From positions 930,001 to 994,000 of the forward strand of contig NZ_CP024923.1 in assembly GCF_002796605.1 (NCBI RefSeq): a stretch of 64,000 nucleotides of DNA, in the 5' to 3' direction. The DNA is from Sphingomonas psychrotolerans (lineage in GTDB: Bacteria; Pseudomonadota; Alphaproteobacteria; Sphingomonadales; Sphingomonadaceae). Shown here one piece after another: positions 55,331 to 64,000 of this stretch. The first letter of the stretch is position 1. Each line of letters starts with the position of its first letter. The translations under genes were made by a program, and so were the position numbers. The notes beneath the pieces were generated by a model. It did no database searches. It saw nothing but the letters and a program-made list of their open reading frames with translations, and was not told the DNA's origin.

Positions 55331-55939
55331 GTGCTAAAGCGGCTGACGATGGGAGTGGGGCTGATCTTGCTTCTGGCGTTGGCCGGGCTGGCTTCGATGA
55401 TCCGCATCGTGCCGGGAGGCCCGGCCGTGCCCGCTGCACGGCCCGTGGGGCAGAACGAGGCGCCAGTGATTCCCGGCGGTACCTGGCAGCACCCGATGCT
55501 GACCGTGCCGGTGCAGGGAGTTTCGCGCGTGCAGATCGTCGATACCTGGGGCCAGGCGCGCGCGAACGGCGCGCGGACGCATCAGGCGGCCGACATCCTC
55601 GCGCCGGGCGGAACGCCGGTGATCGCCGCCGCGCCGGGGGTGGTCGAGAAGCTGTTCTACAGCGAAGGCGGCGGCGGAATCGCCCTCTACGTGCGTTCGC
55701 CCGATCGGCAGTGGAGCTATTATTATGCGCATCTCCAGCGCTACGCACCCGGCGTGGTGGAGGGCATGCAAGTGAAGGCCGGCGATTTGCTCGGCTATGT
55801 CGGCGACACCGGCAATGCGGGAGCGGGCAATTATCACCTGCATTTCGCGCTGTCGCACATGCAGCCGGCCGAGAGCTGGTGGAAGGGCCAGCCGGTCAAT
55901 CCCTATCCGCTGCTTGCCGGACGCCGGGCCGCCCCCTAA
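55331..55939 (+). CDS. M23 family metallopeptidase
   Basis: 202 residues. The N-terminal hydrophobic segment (MGVGLILLLALAGLASMIRI) anchors or exports it. LytM-type catalytic residues: His and Asp in ARTHQAADILAPGGTPVIAA and the HxH in GNYHLHFALSHMQ. Likely a peptidoglycan hydrolase or an activator, four bases after the L,D-transpeptidase gene, so both probably remodel the cell wall. GTG 55331 follows GGAG by eight bases. Confidence 0.9.
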   Translation: MLKRLTMGVGLILLLALAGLASMIRIVPGGPAVPAARPVGQNEAPVIPGGTWQHPMLTVPVQGVSRVQIVDTWGQARANGARTHQAADILAPGGTPVIAAAPGVVEKLFYSEGGGGIALYVRSPDRQWSYYYAHLQRYAPGVVEGMQVKAGDLLGYVGDTGNAGAGNYHLHFALSHMQPAESWWKGQPVNPYPLLAGRRAAP

Positions 55940-55968
55940 CCTGCGGGCTTCCGCAGAACAGGTGCGCG

Positions 55969-56388
55969 ATGCAAGGCGGCTGCAATTGCCGGTATATTCG
56001 CTTCCGGATGACATCGGCGCCGATCTTCGTGAACGGGTGCCACTGCCGTGTCTGCCAGCGTGAGACCGGGTCGGCATTCGCGATCAATGCGATGATCGAG
56101 GCGGATCGCGTGGTTATGCTGACCGAAGGCGAGCCCGAAATTTTCGTCTCGCAGGTCGGCAGCGTTCCCGCCACGACTTGCGCGCGCTGTCCGCGTTGCG
56201 GGGTGTCGCTGTGGGGGACGCACCCCGATTTCGGCGAAGCCATCCGCTTCGTCCGGGGCGGCACGCTCGACGAGCGGATCATTCCCGACGCGCATTTCTT
56301 CACGGTGACGCGGCATCCCTTGGTCGAAGTTCCCGAGCGCGTACCGAGCTTTCCAGGGCTGCCCAGACCCGATGATCCGCCCTTGTGA
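55969..56388 (+). CDS. GFA (glutathione-dependent formaldehyde-activating) family protein
   Basis: 139 residues. Zinc-binding cysteines in [26 protein letters not shown] and [16 protein letters not shown], the layout of the CENP-V/GFA family. Function in formaldehyde detoxification is known only for some members. ATG 55969 was chosen at the start of the similarity; GGTGCG upstream is a weak ribosome site. Confidence 0.88.
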   Translation: MQGGCNCRYIRFRMTSAPIFVNGCHCRVCQRETGSAFAINAMIEADRVVMLTEGEPEIFVSQVGSVPATTCARCPRCGVSLWGTHPDFGEAIRFVRGGTLDERIIPDAHFFTVTRHPLVEVPERVPSFPGLPRPDDPPL

Positions 56389-56500
56389 GATGCAGAGGCG
56401 ACGGCGCGGATCGACGCGGCCCTGGCCGCGCGCTTGCCCGAAGCGTGATGCATCGCTAAAGGCGCGCCTTCGCTCTTTCTCAGCTTACAGGTCTCGATCC

Positions 56501-57064
56501 ATGAAGATCAGCGGCGTGGACATCCGTCCCGGCAACATCATCGAATATGAAGGCGGCATCTGGCGCGCCGTCAAGATTCAGCACACCCAGCCCGGCAAGG
56601 GTGGGGCGTACATGCAGGTCGAGATGAAGAACCTCATCGACGGCCGCAAGAACAACGTCCGCTTCCGCTCGGCGGAGACGGTCGAGCGCGTGCGCCTCGA
56701 CACCACCGACTTCCAGTTCCTGTTCCGTGACGGCGATGCGCTGACGTTCATGGACAAGGTGAATTACGAGCAGATCACCCTCGACGCGGGTATCCTCGGC
56801 GACGCCGCCGCGTTTCTGCAGGATGGCATGGACGTGGTGATGGAGCTTTACGACGAGCGCCCGATCTCGGTGCAACTGCCCGATACGATCGAAGCGACGA
56901 TCGTCGAGGCCGATGCCGTGGTAAAGGGCCAGACCGCCTCGTCGTCGTACAAGCCGGCGGTGCTCGAGAACGGCGTCCGCGTGATGGTCCCGCCGCATAT
57001 CGCCGCGGGAACCCGGATCGTAGTGGACGTGTACGAGCAGACCTACGTCCGCAGGGCGGACTAA
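56501..57064 (+). CDS. efp: Translation elongation factor P
   Basis: 187 residues, three beta-barrel domains. [20 protein letters not shown] at the N-terminus, the modification-loop region [20 protein letters not shown] with Lys at position 33, [20 protein letters not shown], and the C-terminal [20 protein letters not shown]. Relieves ribosome stalling at polyproline. The tip residue is lysine, not the arginine of rhamnosylated EF-P; no modifying enzyme is in the window. Start ATG 56501 lies in a 112-base gap with no clear Shine-Dalgarno. Confidence 0.96.
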   Translation: MKISGVDIRPGNIIEYEGGIWRAVKIQHTQPGKGGAYMQVEMKNLIDGRKNNVRFRSAETVERVRLDTTDFQFLFRDGDALTFMDKVNYEQITLDAGILGDAAAFLQDGMDVVMELYDERPISVQLPDTIEATIVEADAVVKGQTASSSYKPAVLENGVRVMVPPHIAAGTRIVVDVYEQTYVRRAD

Positions 57065-57066
57065 AA

Positions 57067-57174
57067 GCCCTCTCCCTTTGGGAGAGGGTTGGGTGAGGGT
57101 GGCCTTGCGTCGTCTTCACCTTCACCCTCCCATCGCGACGCGATGGGCCCCTCCCTCTCCCGATGGGAGAGGGG
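57067..57174. repeat. CCCTCTC/GGGAGAGGG palindromic repeat block, efp 3' hairpin
   Basis: GCCCTCTCCC-TTT-GGGAGAGGG (57067-57088) begins three bases after the efp stop and may end its mRNA. A second arm pair, CCATCGCGACGCGATGG and CCCTCTCCCGATGGGAGAGG, follows. Same family as 32931-33085 and 48195-48288. Confidence 0.8.
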
Positions 57175-57189
57175 TTTTGGAGCAGTCTC

Positions 57190-58011
57190 TTGGTTTCCCA
57201 TTCCGGCATCATCACCGTCATCGAGCGCGCCGTCCGCAAGGCGGGGCCGCGGCTGCGGCGCGACTTCAACGAGGTCCAGCACCTCCAGGTGAGCCGCAAG
57301 GGGCCGGCCGACTTCGTCAGCGTCGCCGACCGACGCGCCGAGGACACGCTGATCGAGGAACTCCAGAAGGCGCGGCCCGATTGGGGCTTCCTCGTCGAGG
57401 AGCGCGGCGAGATCGCCGGCGATCCCGACAAGCCGCGCTGGATCATCGATCCGCTCGACGGCACCAGCAACTTCCTCCATGGCATCCCGCATTTCTGCAT
57501 GTCGATCGCGGTGGAAGATCCGCACGGCGCGCAGGGCAAGCCCGAGATCACCCACGGCTATATCTACCAGCCGATCACCGACGAGAGCTTCTGGGCCGAA
57601 AAGGGCCGGGGGGCATGGCTGCAGGACCAGCGTCTGCGCGTCTCGGCACGGCGTGACCTCTCCGATGCGCTGATCGCGACCGGCATCCCGTTCCTTGGCC
57701 ATGGCGACTTCGTCGAATGGAGTCGCATCTTTGGTGCGGTTGCGCCCGAAGTCGCGGGGATCCGCCGGTTCGGCGCCGCGGCGCTCGATATGGCATGGGT
57801 CGCAGCGGGGCGGTTCGATGGCTTTTGGGAATCGAATCTCCAGCCGTGGGACGTCGCCGCGGGGATGCTGCTGGTCAGGGAAGCCGGCGGCTATGTCACC
57901 GACTTCCGCGGACAGGACATGCCGCGCGAGCGCAACCAATATCTGGCGGCAAACGACGTGCTGCATTCGAAGCTGCACAAGCTCGTCGCGAGTTCACTGC
58001 GGAACAAGTGA
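57190..58011 (+). CDS. Inositol monophosphatase family protein
   Basis: 273 residues. Metal-binding Asp residues in WIIDPLDGTSNFLHGIPHFC and NLQPWDVAAGMLLVREAGGY, with VEERGE the upstream Glu. Closest in layout to SuhB-type phosphatases. TTG 57190 has GGAG (57179-57182) seven bases upstream; an ATG at 57163 lies inside the repeat. Hydrolyses inositol phosphates or a related sugar phosphate. Confidence 0.88.
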   Translation: MVSHSGIITVIERAVRKAGPRLRRDFNEVQHLQVSRKGPADFVSVADRRAEDTLIEELQKARPDWGFLVEERGEIAGDPDKPRWIIDPLDGTSNFLHGIPHFCMSIAVEDPHGAQGKPEITHGYIYQPITDESFWAEKGRGAWLQDQRLRVSARRDLSDALIATGIPFLGHGDFVEWSRIFGAVAPEVAGIRRFGAAALDMAWVAAGRFDGFWESNLQPWDVAAGMLLVREAGGYVTDFRGQDMPRERNQYLAANDVLHSKLHKLVASSLRNK

Positions 58012-58015
58012 GCTG

Positions 58016-58099
58016 GCCGCCATTCGGGCAAACGCCGGGATCCAGAGCCGCAAACCGGGCGCTTCATTACTTGCGATTCCGGCTTTCGCCGGGATGACG
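58016..58099. repeat. Paired palindromic repeat (CCCGGC family), diverged
   Basis: Left arm CCGCCATTCGGGCAAACGCC is degraded, right arm GATTCCGGCTTTCGCCGGGA intact, ending ATGACGG. Lies between the phosphatase gene and the nuo operon. Confidence 0.7.
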
Positions 58100-58154
58100 G
58101 TTTTGTGCGTCTGAACCGTCACTTATTGCGAGTGATTCTCACGCCTTCCGGGCC

Positions 58155-58183
58155 TTGCCGCACCCCCTTCACAGTCCTAAAGC
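58155..58183 (+). promoter_or_regulatory. Weak candidate promoter of the nuo operon
   Basis: TTGCCG (58155-58160), a 17-base spacer, and TAAAGC (58178-58183) lie 34 bases ahead of nuoA. The -10 is poor, so this is only the best of weak options in the gap. Confidence 0.3.
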
Positions 58184-58216
58184 GCCCTCAAGTTTCCGCA
58201 TCTGCGAGAAGGCACC

Positions 58217-58606
58217 TTGGTCGATCTAATCGAATATCTGCCGATCCTGCTATTCCTCGGCGTCGCGCTGTTGCTCTCGGGCACCTTCGTGTTCCTGCCG
58301 ATGTTGGTGGGCCGGCTCACCGGCACCCACCAGCCGACGCCGGAGAAGCTCACCGAATATGAGTGCGGTTTCCCCGCGTTCGAGGATTCGCGCAGCCAGT
58401 TCGATGTGCGCTTCTATCTCGTCGCGATCCTGTTCATCATCTTCGATCTCGAGGCGGCGTTCCTCTACCCCTGGGCAGTGTCGGTGTTCAAAATGGGCTC
58501 GGTCGGGGCCAGCTGGACCGCCTGGATCTCGATGATGATCTTCATTGGCGAGCTCGCGCTCGGACTTGTTTATGCGTGGAAGAAAGGTGCGTTGGAGTGG
58601 GAGTAG
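58217..58606 (+). CDS. nuoA: NADH-quinone oxidoreductase subunit A
   Basis: 129 residues with three transmembrane helices ([60 protein letters not shown]). The EYECGF motif (Y-E-C-G-F) and DLEAAFLYP mark NuoA, part of the membrane arm near the quinone site. TTG 58217 follows GAGAAGG. First gene of the operon; nuoB starts inside its end. Confidence 0.95.
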   Translation: MVDLIEYLPILLFLGVALLLSGTFVFLPMLVGRLTGTHQPTPEKLTEYECGFPAFEDSRSQFDVRFYLVAILFIIFDLEAAFLYPWAVSVFKMGSVGASWTAWISMMIFIGELALGLVYAWKKGALEWE

Positions 58607-59145
58607 AACTCAACCCGACCCAGAATCCTTTGGCGCCGGGAACGCTGCCGAATGTGGCGTTCCTGGACGACATCAATGCCGAAATCGGCGACAAGGGTTT
58701 CCTCGTCACGTCGACCGAAGAGCTGTTCCAATGGGCGCGGACCGGCAGCCTGTGGTGGATGACCTTCGGGCTCGCCTGCTGTGCGGTCGAGATGATCCAC
58801 GTCAACATGCCGCGCTACGACATGGAGCGCTTCGGCGCCGCGCCGCGCGCCTCTCCGCGCCAGTCGGACGTGATGATCGTCGCCGGCACGCTCTGCAACA
58901 AGATGGCGCCGGCGCTGCGCCGCGTCTACGATCAGATGTCCGAGCCGAAATACGTCATTTCGATGGGCAGCTGTGCCAATGGCGGGGGCTATTACCATTA
59001 TAGCTACAGCGTCGTGCGCGGCTGCGACCGGATCGTGCCGGTGGACATCTATGTTCCCGGATGCCCGCCGACCGCCGAGGCGCTGCTTTACGGCGTGATG
59101 CAGCTCCAGCGGAAGATCCGCCGGATCGGGACGCTGGAACGGTGA
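58597..59145 (+). CDS. nuoB: NADH-quinone oxidoreductase subunit B
   Basis: 182 residues. Holds cluster N2, with Cys residues in [24 protein letters not shown] and [20 protein letters not shown]. The subunit passes electrons to quinone. The GTG at 58597 overlaps the nuoA end by ten bases. Confidence 0.96.
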   Translation: MGVELNPTQNPLAPGTLPNVAFLDDINAEIGDKGFLVTSTEELFQWARTGSLWWMTFGLACCAVEMIHVNMPRYDMERFGAAPRASPRQSDVMIVAGTLCNKMAPALRRVYDQMSEPKYVISMGSCANGGGYYHYSYSVVRGCDRIVPVDIYVPGCPPTAEALLYGVMQLQRKIRRIGTLER

Positions 59146-60053
59146 GGGCACCTGCTCCCAAATATGCGCCCAATGATGGCGTTATCGAGGCGGCGCAGGC
59201 TGCGCTCGGCGACATGCTGGTCGAGAGCAAGGACGCCGTCGGTGAGGTCTCGCTGACGGTGGTGCGCTCGCGCCTCGTCGAGGCGATGCTCGCGCTGCGC
59301 GACACGCCGGGCCTCGAATATCAGCAATTGAGCGAGATCGCCGGCGCCGACTATCCGCAGCGGGCCGAGCGCTTCGACGTGGTTTATCAGCTGCTGTCGT
59401 TCACCCGGAACCATCGCATCCGGATCCGCGTGACTACCGACGAGGAGGCGCCGGTGCCGTCAGTGACGGGCATCTGGCCGGTCGCCGGCTGGCTCGAGCG
59501 CGAAGTCTACGACATGTATGGCGTGCTGTTCGACGGCAATACCGATCTGCGCCGCATCCTGACCGATTACGGGTTCCAGGGGCATCCGCTTCGCAAGGAC
59601 TTCCCGATGACGGGCTATGTCGAGCTGCGCTACTCCGAGGAAGCGAAGCGCGTGGTCTATGAGCCGGTCAATCTGGCGCAGGATTTTCGCAATTTCGACT
59701 TCATGAGCCCTTGGGAAGGCGCAGCCTATGTGTTGCCCGGGGACGAGAAGGCGGCTCCCGGTCCGGGGCCGGCGGACACGCCGCAGGCGAAGCCGGTCGC
59801 ACCGGCACCTGTGCCGGCCGATGCGCCCAAGGTCCCCGAGGCCAAGGGCGCCCCGACTCCGCTGAGCGCCGACGAGATCGCCAAGGCCGACGCGCCTGCC
59901 GCCAAGGTGGCCAAGCCGCGCGCCAAGCGGGCCAAGACCAAGGATGGCCCGCAGGACACCGGCGTCGGGGATAACGATCCGGGCAACCAGCCTGATCAGA
60001 AGCCCAAGGACCCCGATGTGGTCCCCACCAAGGGTGAGGGGCAGAACCAATGA
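59142..60053 (+). CDS. nuoC: NADH-quinone oxidoreductase subunit C with long C-terminal tail
   Basis: 303 residues. The 30-kDa subunit domain (about 1-200) has [60 protein letters not shown] and GYVELRY. After [17 protein letters not shown] about 100 residues rich in Ala, Pro, Lys and Asp follow, with no fold expected. Standard NuoC ends near that point, so this tail is an addition. GTG 59142 overlaps the nuoB stop (GTGA). Confidence 0.94.
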   Translation: MRAPAPKYAPNDGVIEAAQAALGDMLVESKDAVGEVSLTVVRSRLVEAMLALRDTPGLEYQQLSEIAGADYPQRAERFDVVYQLLSFTRNHRIRIRVTTDEEAPVPSVTGIWPVAGWLEREVYDMYGVLFDGNTDLRRILTDYGFQGHPLRKDFPMTGYVELRYSEEAKRVVYEPVNLAQDFRNFDFMSPWEGAAYVLPGDEKAAPGPGPADTPQAKPVAPAPVPADAPKVPEAKGAPTPLSADEIAKADAPAAKVAKPRAKRAKTKDGPQDTGVGDNDPGNQPDQKPKDPDVVPTKGEGQNQ

Positions 60054-61291
60054 CCGACACCGTCGAGACGATGATGGAGCGCGAAGGCGAGGGTCTCAAG
60101 GACCCCGCCACCGGCGACGTCGCCATCGCCAATTACACGATCAACTTCGGCCCGCAGCACCCCGCGGCACACGGCGTGCTGCGTCTCGTCACCGAGCTGG
60201 ACGGCGAGATCATCGAGCGGATCGATCCGCATATCGGCCTGCTCCACCGCGGCACGGAGAAGCTGATCGAGTACAAGACCTACACCCAGGCCCTGCCGTA
60301 TTTCGATCGCTTCGATTATTGCTCGCCGATGGCGATGGAGCACTCTTACGTGCTCGCGGTTGAGAAATTGCTCGATCTCGAAGTGCCGCTTCGCGCGCAA
60401 TATCTGCGCGTGTTCTTCGCCGAGCTGACCCGCATCAAGAACCACATGCTGAACCTCGGCTCGCACGTCATGGACGTCGGCGCGATGACGCCGAACCTGT
60501 GGCTGTTCGAGCTGCGCGAAGACTGCATGAACTTCTACGAGCGCGCCTCGGGCGCGCGCATGCATGCGAACTATTTCCGCGTGGGCGGGGTGCGGCAGGA
60601 CGTGCCGCTCAAGTTGCTCACCGACATCGCCGACTGGCTCGACACGCGGCTGCCGCGGCTGTTCGAGGATGCTATCAGTCTCGTCGCCGAGAACCGCATC
60701 TTCAAGCAGCGCAACGTCGACATTGCGGTGGTCAGCCGCGAGGACGCGATCGCCTGGGGCTTCTCCGGTCCGATGATCCGCGCCGCGGGCATCCCCTGGG
60801 ATATCCGCCGCTCGCAGCCTTATGATGTGTACGATCGCATGGAATTCGACATTCCCGTCGGCACCCGCGGCGACTGCTATGACCGGTTCATGGTGCGCGT
60901 CGAGGAGGTCCGCCAGTCGGCGCGGATCATGAAGCAGTGCCTGAACGAAATGCCCGAGGGTCCGGTGCTCACGCTCGACCGCAAGATCGCGCCGCCGAGC
61001 CGCGGCGAGATGAAGCAGTCGATGGAAGCGCTGATCCACCACTTCAAGCTGTTCACCGAAGGCTATCACGTCCCCGCCGGCGAGGTGTATGTCGCGACCG
61101 AGAGCCCCAAGGGCGAGTTCGGCGTCTATCTGGTGAGTGATGGCACCAACAAGCCGTATCGCTGCAAGGTCCGCCCGACGGCGTTCAGCCACCTCCAGGC
61201 GATGGACTTCATGTCGAAGGGCCACATGCTCGCCGACATCACCGCCGTTTTGGGCGCGATGGATATCGTGTTCGGGGAGTGCGACCGGTGA
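60050..61291 (+). CDS. nuoD: NADH-quinone oxidoreductase subunit D
   Basis: 413 residues. 49-kDa subunit of the quinone module. [80 protein letters not shown] and the C-terminal DIVFGECDR. Starts inside the nuoC stop (ATGA); its stop overlaps the next start as GTGA. Confidence 0.96.
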   Translation: MTDTVETMMEREGEGLKDPATGDVAIANYTINFGPQHPAAHGVLRLVTELDGEIIERIDPHIGLLHRGTEKLIEYKTYTQALPYFDRFDYCSPMAMEHSYVLAVEKLLDLEVPLRAQYLRVFFAELTRIKNHMLNLGSHVMDVGAMTPNLWLFELREDCMNFYERASGARMHANYFRVGGVRQDVPLKLLTDIADWLDTRLPRLFEDAISLVAENRIFKQRNVDIAVVSREDAIAWGFSGPMIRAAGIPWDIRRSQPYDVYDRMEFDIPVGTRGDCYDRFMVRVEEVRQSARIMKQCLNEMPEGPVLTLDRKIAPPSRGEMKQSMEALIHHFKLFTEGYHVPAGEVYVATESPKGEFGVYLVSDGTNKPYRCKVRPTAFSHLQAMDFMSKGHMLADITAVLGAMDIVFGECDR

Positions 61292-62058
61292 GCGTTGCTC
61301 TGCAGTTGATCTCGTTGGCGGCAATGCAGCTGCAACCGCAGAGCGCAATCAACCCTGTCGATCGATTCGTGTCCGCGATCAAGACGCGAGAGGATCTTTC
61401 CCGTAGTGAATTTGCTGCGGTGATAACGCCAGAGGACGCATCCAGACTGCGTATGATGGCTGAGTGTCCGTCGAGTAAGCGGCGTGATTTCGGCGATGGC
61501 CGCGTCGCGGTCAGTTGGGATTGTTCATCTCGCCTGGACGTCAATTGGGTTTGCGCTATTCTTGATATCCGAGAGAATCGCGTTTCCGCCGTGGAGGTCT
61601 GCAAGGTTGTAAGGCCGATGCCGGCATCTGATCGTCCCCACGATGAGTGGTGGGTTGCTCGAACGTTTCTCGATCAGCTCAATGGAAGATCGGGCTCCAA
61701 TATTTTTCCTGCTCCCCACACCATTAGCGTGGAAACTATGGTCCGCGGAAAAGCGACGGTTAAGCAGCTCTCGTTTGAGGCGGCGAAGCAGTTGGTCGGC
61801 GGCTGCAGGCATATCGGGTTCAGTGGTGGGACCGGATGGGATGCCCTTCATCCAGCTCGAGTGCGAGCCACCGCTGGGTGGGAATGTTCGGGGCGAGGGC
61901 CCGATGAACGCTCGCTGCGCGCCACGCTGACGACCGCCGCTGATGGTAAGTCGGTCGATGCGGTCGCGTTTGTCGTTGGTGGACCCCCATTGTTGATTGT
62001 GCCTCCGGCGCCGCCTGCGCCTCGACTGATCTCTTCGTCGGAAAATCTTGATGCTTGA
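61288..62058 (+). CDS. Hypothetical protein inside the nuo operon
   Basis: 256 residues, not a known complex I subunit. No clear signal peptide, though the N-terminus ([14 protein letters not shown]) is apolar. Visible segments: [40 protein letters not shown], and a C-terminal Pro-rich [20 protein letters not shown]. Codons such as TTT, AGA and AAT are more frequent than in the neighbours, suggesting a late insertion. Yet it starts by overlapping the nuoD stop (GTGA) and ends overlapping the next gene, so it is translationally coupled in the operon. Confidence 0.8.
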   Translation: MSVALQLISLAAMQLQPQSAINPVDRFVSAIKTREDLSRSEFAAVITPEDASRLRMMAECPSSKRRDFGDGRVAVSWDCSSRLDVNWVCAILDIRENRVSAVEVCKVVRPMPASDRPHDEWWVARTFLDQLNGRSGSNIFPAPHTISVETMVRGKATVKQLSFEAAKQLVGGCRHIGFSGGTGWDALHPARVRATAGWECSGRGPDERSLRATLTTAADGKSVDAVAFVVGGPPLLIVPPAPPAPRLISSSENLDA

Positions 62059-62413
62059 CACGAACCCAGTCCTTGACGGCGCGGACCGCATCGCCACCGC
62101 GCATGCGATGATCGAGCGCTACAATGCGCAGGACGCCGACGGCTATGTCGCGCTGATGACCGACGGCGCCTGCGAGGCGACCTATCGCGGCGCGGTGCTG
62201 CGCGAGGGCCGCGAAGGCGTGCGCTCGGGGCTGAAGGCGATGTTCGCCGAGTTTCCCGGAAATCGTGCCGACATCATTGAATCCTGGGCGCTTGGCGAGA
62301 CGGTCGTCCTGCACGAGAAAGTCGCCCGCTCGCCCGAGGCAGAGCCTTTCGAGGTGATGTCCATCTATTCGTTCTCCGACGACAAGGTCGATCGGGTGGA
62401 GTTCATTCGCTGA
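62051..62413 (+). CDS. NTF2-like (SnoaL-type) protein
   Basis: 120 residues, cone-shaped NTF2-fold. HAMIERYNAQDADGYVALMT, GREGVRSGLKAMFAEFPGNR, FEVMSIYSFSDDKVDRVEFI, typical of the SnoaL family. Could bind or isomerise a small molecule; no role in complex I is known to me. It begins inside the stop region of the gene before (overlap of 8 bases) and its own stop overlaps nuoE (TGATG). Confidence 0.82.
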   Translation: MLDTNPVLDGADRIATAHAMIERYNAQDADGYVALMTDGACEATYRGAVLREGREGVRSGLKAMFAEFPGNRADIIESWALGETVVLHEKVARSPEAEPFEVMSIYSFSDDKVDRVEFIR

Positions 62414-63084
62414 TGGCTGACGCCCCACAACTTCCCGACGAGGCAGAGACCCGCGCGCGCTGGGGCGCGTTTGCGTGGACGGCCGAGAATGCCGAGAAGG
62501 CCCGCGAGATCATGGGCCGCTACCCCGCGGGCCGGCAGCAAAGCTGCACGCTCCCGTATCTCGATCTCGCCCAGCGCCAGGTCGGCGCCGAGACCAATAC
62601 GCAAGGCTGGCTGCCGGTTCCGGTGATCGAGTTCGTCGCGCGCGAACTCGGGCTGCCCTATATCCGCGTGTTCGAGGTCGCGACCTTCTACACGATGTTC
62701 AATCTCGTGCCGGTCGGCCGCTATCATGTGCAGGTCTGCGGGACGACGCCGTGCATGCTGCGTGGGTCGGACGACGTGCTGGCGGCGTGCAAGAGCCGCG
62801 GGCTGCACAAGGGCCACACCACCGCCGACGGGCTGTTCACGCTGACCGAGGTCGAGTGTCTCGGCAGCTGCGCCTCTGCGCCAATGGTCCAGATCAACGA
62901 CGACAATTACGAGGACCTCGATTTCGACCGCACGGTGGCGATCCTCGATGCGCTGGCCAAAAGCGAGAGCCCGAAGACCGGCACGCAGGAGCCCGGCCGG
63001 CACACCGTCGAGGCCGCTGGCGGCACGACCAATCTCACGGCAATGGTGACCGAGAACCACGATTATCGCGGGGAATGGGCATGA
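62413..63084 (+). CDS. nuoE: NADH-quinone oxidoreductase subunit E
   Basis: 223 residues. Thioredoxin-like domain with the 2Fe-2S ligands in VCGTTPC and VECLGSCASAPMVQI. YIRVFEVATFYTMFNLVPVG is conserved. After the domain about 40 residues form a charged/Gly tail (KTGTQEPGRHTVEAAGGTTN). Part of the NADH-oxidising module. Coupled at both ends. Confidence 0.95.
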   Translation: MADAPQLPDEAETRARWGAFAWTAENAEKAREIMGRYPAGRQQSCTLPYLDLAQRQVGAETNTQGWLPVPVIEFVARELGLPYIRVFEVATFYTMFNLVPVGRYHVQVCGTTPCMLRGSDDVLAACKSRGLHKGHTTADGLFTLTEVECLGSCASAPMVQINDDNYEDLDFDRTVAILDALAKSESPKTGTQEPGRHTVEAAGGTTNLTAMVTENHDYRGEWA

Positions 63085-63254
63085 GCCAGGACACCAAGAA
63101 CGTCCTCTTCGTCATCGTCGCGGTGCTTCTCGCGATCGTGATCGGCGGCTGGGTGCTCAAGATCGCCTTCAAGCTGCTCGGGATCCTGATCCTCGTCGGG
63201 CTGGCGGTCGCCGCCTTCATCGTGATCCAGAAGCTCGTGGGGCAGGGGCGCTAA
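63081..63254 (+). CDS. Small membrane protein between nuoE and nuoF
   Basis: 57 residues. Starts MSQDTKNVLFVIVAVLLAIV; two apolar stretches (LFVIVAVLLAIVIGGWVL and LLGILILVGLAVAAFIVIQK) separated by a short charged segment (KIAFK). The ATG overlaps the nuoE stop; the nuoF ATG follows the stop at once. Not a standard subunit; may assist assembly. Confidence 0.8.
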   Translation: MSQDTKNVLFVIVAVLLAIVIGGWVLKIAFKLLGILILVGLAVAAFIVIQKLVGQGR

Positions 63255-64000
63255 ATGCTTCAGGACAAGGACCGCATCTTCACCAACGTCTACGGCTTCC
63301 AGCCGTGGAACCTGTCGGCGGCGCTGAAGCGCGGCGACTGGGACAATAGCAAGGCGCTGATGGCGCTGGGGCAAGACACGATCATCGACCGCATCAAGGC
63401 CTCGGGCCTGCGCGGGCGGGGCGGGGCGGGCTTCCCGACCGGCACCAAATGGTCGTTCATGCCCAAGGAGCCGCGGCCCGACCGGCCGAACTTCCTCGTG
63501 ATCAACGCCGACGAGTCCGAGCCAGGTTCGTGCAAGGACCGCGAGATCATCCGCCACGATCCGCACAAATTGATCGAAGGCGCGTTGATCGCCGGCTTCG
63601 CGATGCGCGCGCGTGCGGCGTACATCTACATCCGCGGCGAATATATCCGCGAGGCCGAAACGCTGTTTGCAGCCGTGCGCGAGGCCTATGACGCGGGCAT
63701 GCTCGGCAAGAACGCCGCGGGCTCGGGTTATGATTTCGACGTGTTCGTCCATCGCGGCGCCGGCGCCTATATCTGCGGCGAAGAGACCGCGATGCTCGAG
63801 AGCCTCGAGGGCAAGAAGGGCCAGCCGCGGCTGAAACCCCCGTTCCCGGCGGGCGCGGGCCTTTATGGCTGTCCGACCACGGTCAACAATGTCGAATCGA
63901 TCGCGGTGGTCCCGACGATCCTGCGGCGGGGACCCGAATGGTTCTCTTCGTTCGGCGCGGAGAACAACAAGGGCACCAAGCTCTTCCAGATCAGCGGCCA
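63255..64000 (+). CDS. nuoF: NADH-quinone oxidoreductase subunit F, 5' part
   Basis: The window ends inside the gene after 248 codons. FMN-binding [24 protein letters not shown]-binding [20 protein letters not shown], and [20 protein letters not shown] are present. It binds NADH and FMN and starts the electron path. The C-terminal 4Fe-4S region lies beyond the window. Confidence 0.97.
   Translation, partial: MLQDKDRIFTNVYGFQPWNLSAALKRGDWDNSKALMALGQDTIIDRIKASGLRGRGGAGFPTGTKWSFMPKEPRPDRPNFLVINADESEPGSCKDREIIRHDPHKLIEGALIAGFAMRARAAYIYIRGEYIREAETLFAAVREAYDAGMLGKNAAGSGYDFDVFVHRGAGAYICGEETAMLESLEGKKGQPRLKPPFPAGAGLYGCPTTVNNVESIAVVPTILRRGPEWFSSFGAENNKGTKLFQISG

Overview
The window reads as a chromosome segment of a GC-rich alphaproteobacterium, most likely a sphingomonad (Sphingomonas or a close relative). 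The grounds are the gene order lptD-surA-pdxA-rsmA, a transketolase-gap-pgk-class I aldolase cluster, many acyl-CoA dehydrogenases beside a TonB-dependent receptor, DUF6894, DUF2842 and DUF2809 genes, and dozens of paired intergenic palindromes. Genes are dense and often overlap by ATGA, GTGA or TGATG. GTG and TTG starts are common. I saw no prophage, insertion sequence, CRISPR array or rRNA.

Layout. 1-8000: the end of an RsmB-type rRNA methyltransferase and a TPR protein, then the leftward envelope/RNA operon lptD-surA-pdxA-rsmA, then holC and ndk. 8100-11450: a DUF6894 gene, a histidine kinase/OmpR-type regulator pair, an EF-hand protein and two different tandem repeats. 11425-38500: a long lipid/acyl-CoA catabolic region with two acyl-CoA synthetases, two thioesterases, five acyl-CoA dehydrogenases (two large/small pairs plus one ACAD10/11-type), a TonB-dependent receptor, a double-domain TetR regulator, an alcohol dehydrogenase, an ACAD11-type kinase, two SDRs, PhzF, a bifunctional FadJ-type enzyme and a serine hydrolase. 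38500-45050: glycerol kinase, an AI-2E-type permease, twin identical tRNA-Asp genes, an unknown lipoprotein, DoxX, DUF2842, 5-FTHF cyclo-ligase, a 6S RNA candidate, zapA and a small coiled-coil gene. 45200-51240: tkt-gap-pgk, a thioredoxin-like protein and class I fructose-bisphosphate aldolase. 51240-58010: a monooxygenase-like protein, an O-methyltransferase, a DUF72 protein, a ThiE-like enzyme, an L,D-transpeptidase, an M23 peptidase, a GFA protein, EF-P and an inositol monophosphatase. 58200-64000: nuoA-B-C-D-(two extra genes)-E-(small membrane protein)-F, cut off by the window edge.

The strongest biological lead is the rightward cluster 23537-28754. A gene very like animal ACAD11 in its dehydrogenase part (23537) lies close to a separate gene very like the ACAD11 kinase part (26000), with an alcohol dehydrogenase and two SDRs. 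Upstream is a divergent regulator made of two TetR units, facing a 16-bp palindrome. By analogy with animal ACAD10/11 and the Pseudomonas levulinate (Lva) pathway, this looks like a split kinase/dehydrogenase route for 4-hydroxyacyl-CoA. Secondary leads are two unrelated coupled genes inside the nuo operon, a 34-bp tandem duplication of a gene's own 3' end, a long Ala/Pro/Lys-rich tail on NuoC, the 6S RNA beside the folate cyclo-ligase, and convergent genes that share stop codons.
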